Of a stretch of DNA of 64,000 nt, positions 61,877 through 64,000 are shown one piece after another. The notes beneath the pieces are model-generated. The model saw only the letters and a list, made by a program, of their open reading frames with translations. It was not told the DNA's origin and ran no database searches. The stretch lies in contig JABRWF010000006.1 in assembly GCA_018343915.1 (NCBI GenBank), positions 992,001 to 1,056,000 on the forward strand. Direction: 5' to 3'. Source of the DNA: Agroathelia rolfsii. Taxonomy: Eukaryota; Basidiomycota; Agaricomycetes; Amylocorticiales; Amylocorticiaceae. A program made the position numbers and the translations under genes. The number at the start of each line of letters is the position of its first letter. The stretch's first letter is position 1.

Positions 61877-62308
61877 TAAAAAAATCGTAACGATTCCATT
61901 TCAGCATGGGGTCCCACCTGATCCAAAAAAGTCAGACTGGACCAATGTCGTAACAAGTCAACACAAGTCCAAATATGCTTCTGCTACTATGGCACAGATC
62001 CTTAAGTACTGAGTCCTCCAGATCTTCATGCTCATACCGTTATGCACTTGAACTTGAGCCGTACCCCATTTACATCTACCTTGTTGGAGTGACATGTACT
62101 TCATATTTCCTTTTTATCAACAATAATTCTCTCAAGAGGAATTTCGACCCCCGAGTCTCGTGTGTTTATAGCCAAGAGCACTATGATACATCGTTACATC
62201 ATTTCCAGTAAAATATATACAAACTTCTCTAGGAGAGCTTGAATATCAAGCGATATATCGGAAAGCGGGGCTAATTGAAGATTGCATCAGATGTGCCTTC
62301 GATTTGAA
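61877..62308. other. Probable rearrangement junction, no gene seen
   Basis: The upstream part of NUP133 should lie here but does not. The interval has only short frames; bases near 62245-62308 resemble the 3' flanks of the other MFS copies. Confidence 0.5.
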
Positions 62309-64000
62309 TCATATGCAAGCACATTGGACGTACTTTTGCCAGTCGGTCAGGTCTGTAACAGCCAGAGCCTCATCATATTGAACGGGATTAGTAGCCTCGG
62401 CGCGGTCGCGTCTTCTGTTGCAAGTTACGAAGACAACACTATTGATGAATGAGGTTCATTAATCAAAATGCATTGACCAGAACGATGAATTCAAGTTTTC
62501 ATACCGAAGGAGAAGAATAACGACGATTTCCAGCGCAGGAAAGACCATGCAACCTACGATACCTGTTTGATATCTAGGTGCTTGAGATGCCTAAGATGCT
62601 CTGAGCTCAAAAACAGTTATAATTTTGTGAAGGAAGAACCACTGACCTTAAACATGAATGGTCCAACCTAACAATGTTTAATAGAGAGCATTAGTATTTT
62701 AGCCGCATATACTAAACTATAAACCCACAATGTTCCTGGTAATGGGGCATAAAATTAGCATTTAGCAACAATATTTTCAAGCGCGACATTAGACTCACCC
62801 AAGAGCCATGCCCGAAAACAAGGCACCATTGCAGATTGCTTTCTTCGTTTGCCCAGCAACATTTCCAGATAGCAATGACAATCCAAGGACATATACAGCA
62901 TTAACACTCCCCGTCATCCAGTAGCCTATCAAGCGAGCAGCTTTCATTCTGGGAGGACAAAACGCCATCACTTGAAAAATGACACGAGGATTGAGTTTTG
63001 TGCGAAGTCGGATGTTTGTGTAGGACAACACCTACTCGCGAATCCAGCGACAGCTGGCACAGTTAGTAGGGCCATCAAAATGGTTCTCGAATTTTTAGGG
63101 GCAACACGGTTAAGCCAGATGGCAAAGAAAATGGTAAGTGCGATTGTAACTCCATAAGGAATCTGCATGAGCGCCGTTTGCAGGGTAGTAAAGCCGAAGC
63201 CCTGAACAATAAGCGTGCCAAAGTTGGAAGTGCCGCCATTCGGCACATTAGCAGCTAAAGATACAGTAACAATGAATAACAGTTTACAAGAGACCAAGAC
63301 CAACGATGCTTACTAAAGGCAAATAAGAAGAATAGGTACGTCTTCGGATCCTTGAAAGCCTCAATTGCTTGATCAGGTTTGAATTTCCTACTATCTGAAC
63401 CTGTCACGTAATCATTTCGTTTACGTGAGGATATAACAACGCGTTCTTCGTAGGTAAAAAATCGCGCGTTATACGGAGCGTCCGGGATGACCATAAACAT
63501 GACAATTGCCCAAAGACAGCACAAAGTGCCTATGATAACAAATTCCCATTGCCTGTAGGAAATTGGAGGTTACTTAAAATATGGTCTAAACGACTGAGTA
63601 TGGACTCACCATGGCTTCAAAGGACCATGAATCTACAACCTTGGTTAGTTCAGGAACCTGTTGATCTTGTAGTAGTAAGATTCATACCTGACCAATACCG
63701 TAGCCGAGCAAGCCTCCGATCGCAATTCCAAACCCGTTAGCTGAGTACCAGTACCCTATTCGAACTGGCTGCTCTACTCTCGTGTACCAGGTCGAGGTAA
63801 TTAGAACCTTCGAAACCGAGCTATCAGCATCACGTAACTTGGCAATGATGGTCATGAAACCTACAAATGCGGGGTCTGCGGTACCCTCAAATGCCCCCGA
63901 TAGAGTTCTTAGCACAGCAAGCTGCGTAAAATTGCGAGCCGATGCTTGGCATATTAGAAGGACACCCCACATGAAGATCTGTCACTCCAGTCAGCTTTGC
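62309..64000 (-). CDS. MFS transporter, anion:cation symporter type (copy 3, partial)
   Basis: The stop TGA is at 62309-62311; the N-terminal exons lie beyond the window. Visible parts: WGVLLICQASARNFTQLAV, RTLSGAFEGTADPAF, LITSTWYTRVEQPVRIGYWY, GLLGYGIGQ, IVMFMVIPDAPYNARFFTYE, RKFKPDQAIEAFKDPKTYLF, GTSNFGTLIVQGFGFTTLQ, NGALFSGMALG and a C-terminus with ALAVTDLTDWQKYVQCACI. It is closest to copy 2. The segment 63864-63808 is either a 57-base intron ending in AAG or a retained, stop-free 19-codon insert; alignment with the other copies favours removal. Substrate unknown. Confidence 0.85.

Noticed and set aside
1..64000. CRISPR arrays, bacterial operons, integrated plasmid or virus genes, full retrotransposons
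   Set aside because: The DNA is intron-rich fungal sequence. No direct-repeat arrays, reverse transcriptase, integrase or LTR pairs were seen.

Overview
The window is nuclear DNA from a basidiomycete fungus, most probably an Agaricomycete. Coding sequences are split by many short introns (about 50-70 bases, GT..AG). Genes are dense, and several families are typical of Agaricomycetes: a DUF6534-type multi-pass membrane protein, a second multi-pass membrane family, an NRPS-like adenylate-forming reductase, and an NTPase-nuclease protein of the Crinkler-like kind. The species cannot be named from the sequence alone.

Bases 1 to about 40,600 are mostly conserved housekeeping genes. In order: an AIM34-like mitochondrial SAP protein (+), tRNA-Glu(UUC), the WD40 DNA-damage protein CMR1 (+), a secreted Pro/Ser/His-rich repeat protein (-), NCE101 (-), the NatB auxiliary subunit NAA25/Mdm20 (-), RPA32/RFA2 (+), a multi-pass membrane protein (+), the autophagy lipid-transfer protein ATG2 (+), the 60S biogenesis factor RLP24 (-), proteasome assembly chaperone 3 (-), tRNA dimethyltransferase TRM1 (+), a STE11-type MAPKKK (-), an aldo-keto reductase (+) with a decayed tandem copy, NSRP1 (-) and the exosome subunit MTR3 (+). 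Three divergent pairs share promoters of 197-235 bases: NAA25/RFA2, PSMG3/TRM1 and NSRP1/MTR3.

From about 40,700 to the right edge the character changes. Three related MFS transporters of the anion:cation symporter type lie in the same orientation (-). Between them are an NRPS-like A-PCP-reductase (+), a DUF6534-type membrane protein that seems to lack its C-terminus, an almost perfect 732-base palindrome, a Crinkler-like NTPase-nuclease gene (+), and a NUP133 gene that keeps only its C-terminal alpha-solenoid half. This looks like an accessory, rearranged region with possible small-molecule synthesis and export, next to a stable core block.

Most gene models were assembled by hand by joining reading frames at splice sites. 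Exon coordinates stated as frame-checked add up to whole codons. Those stated as approximate do not have every junction resolved.
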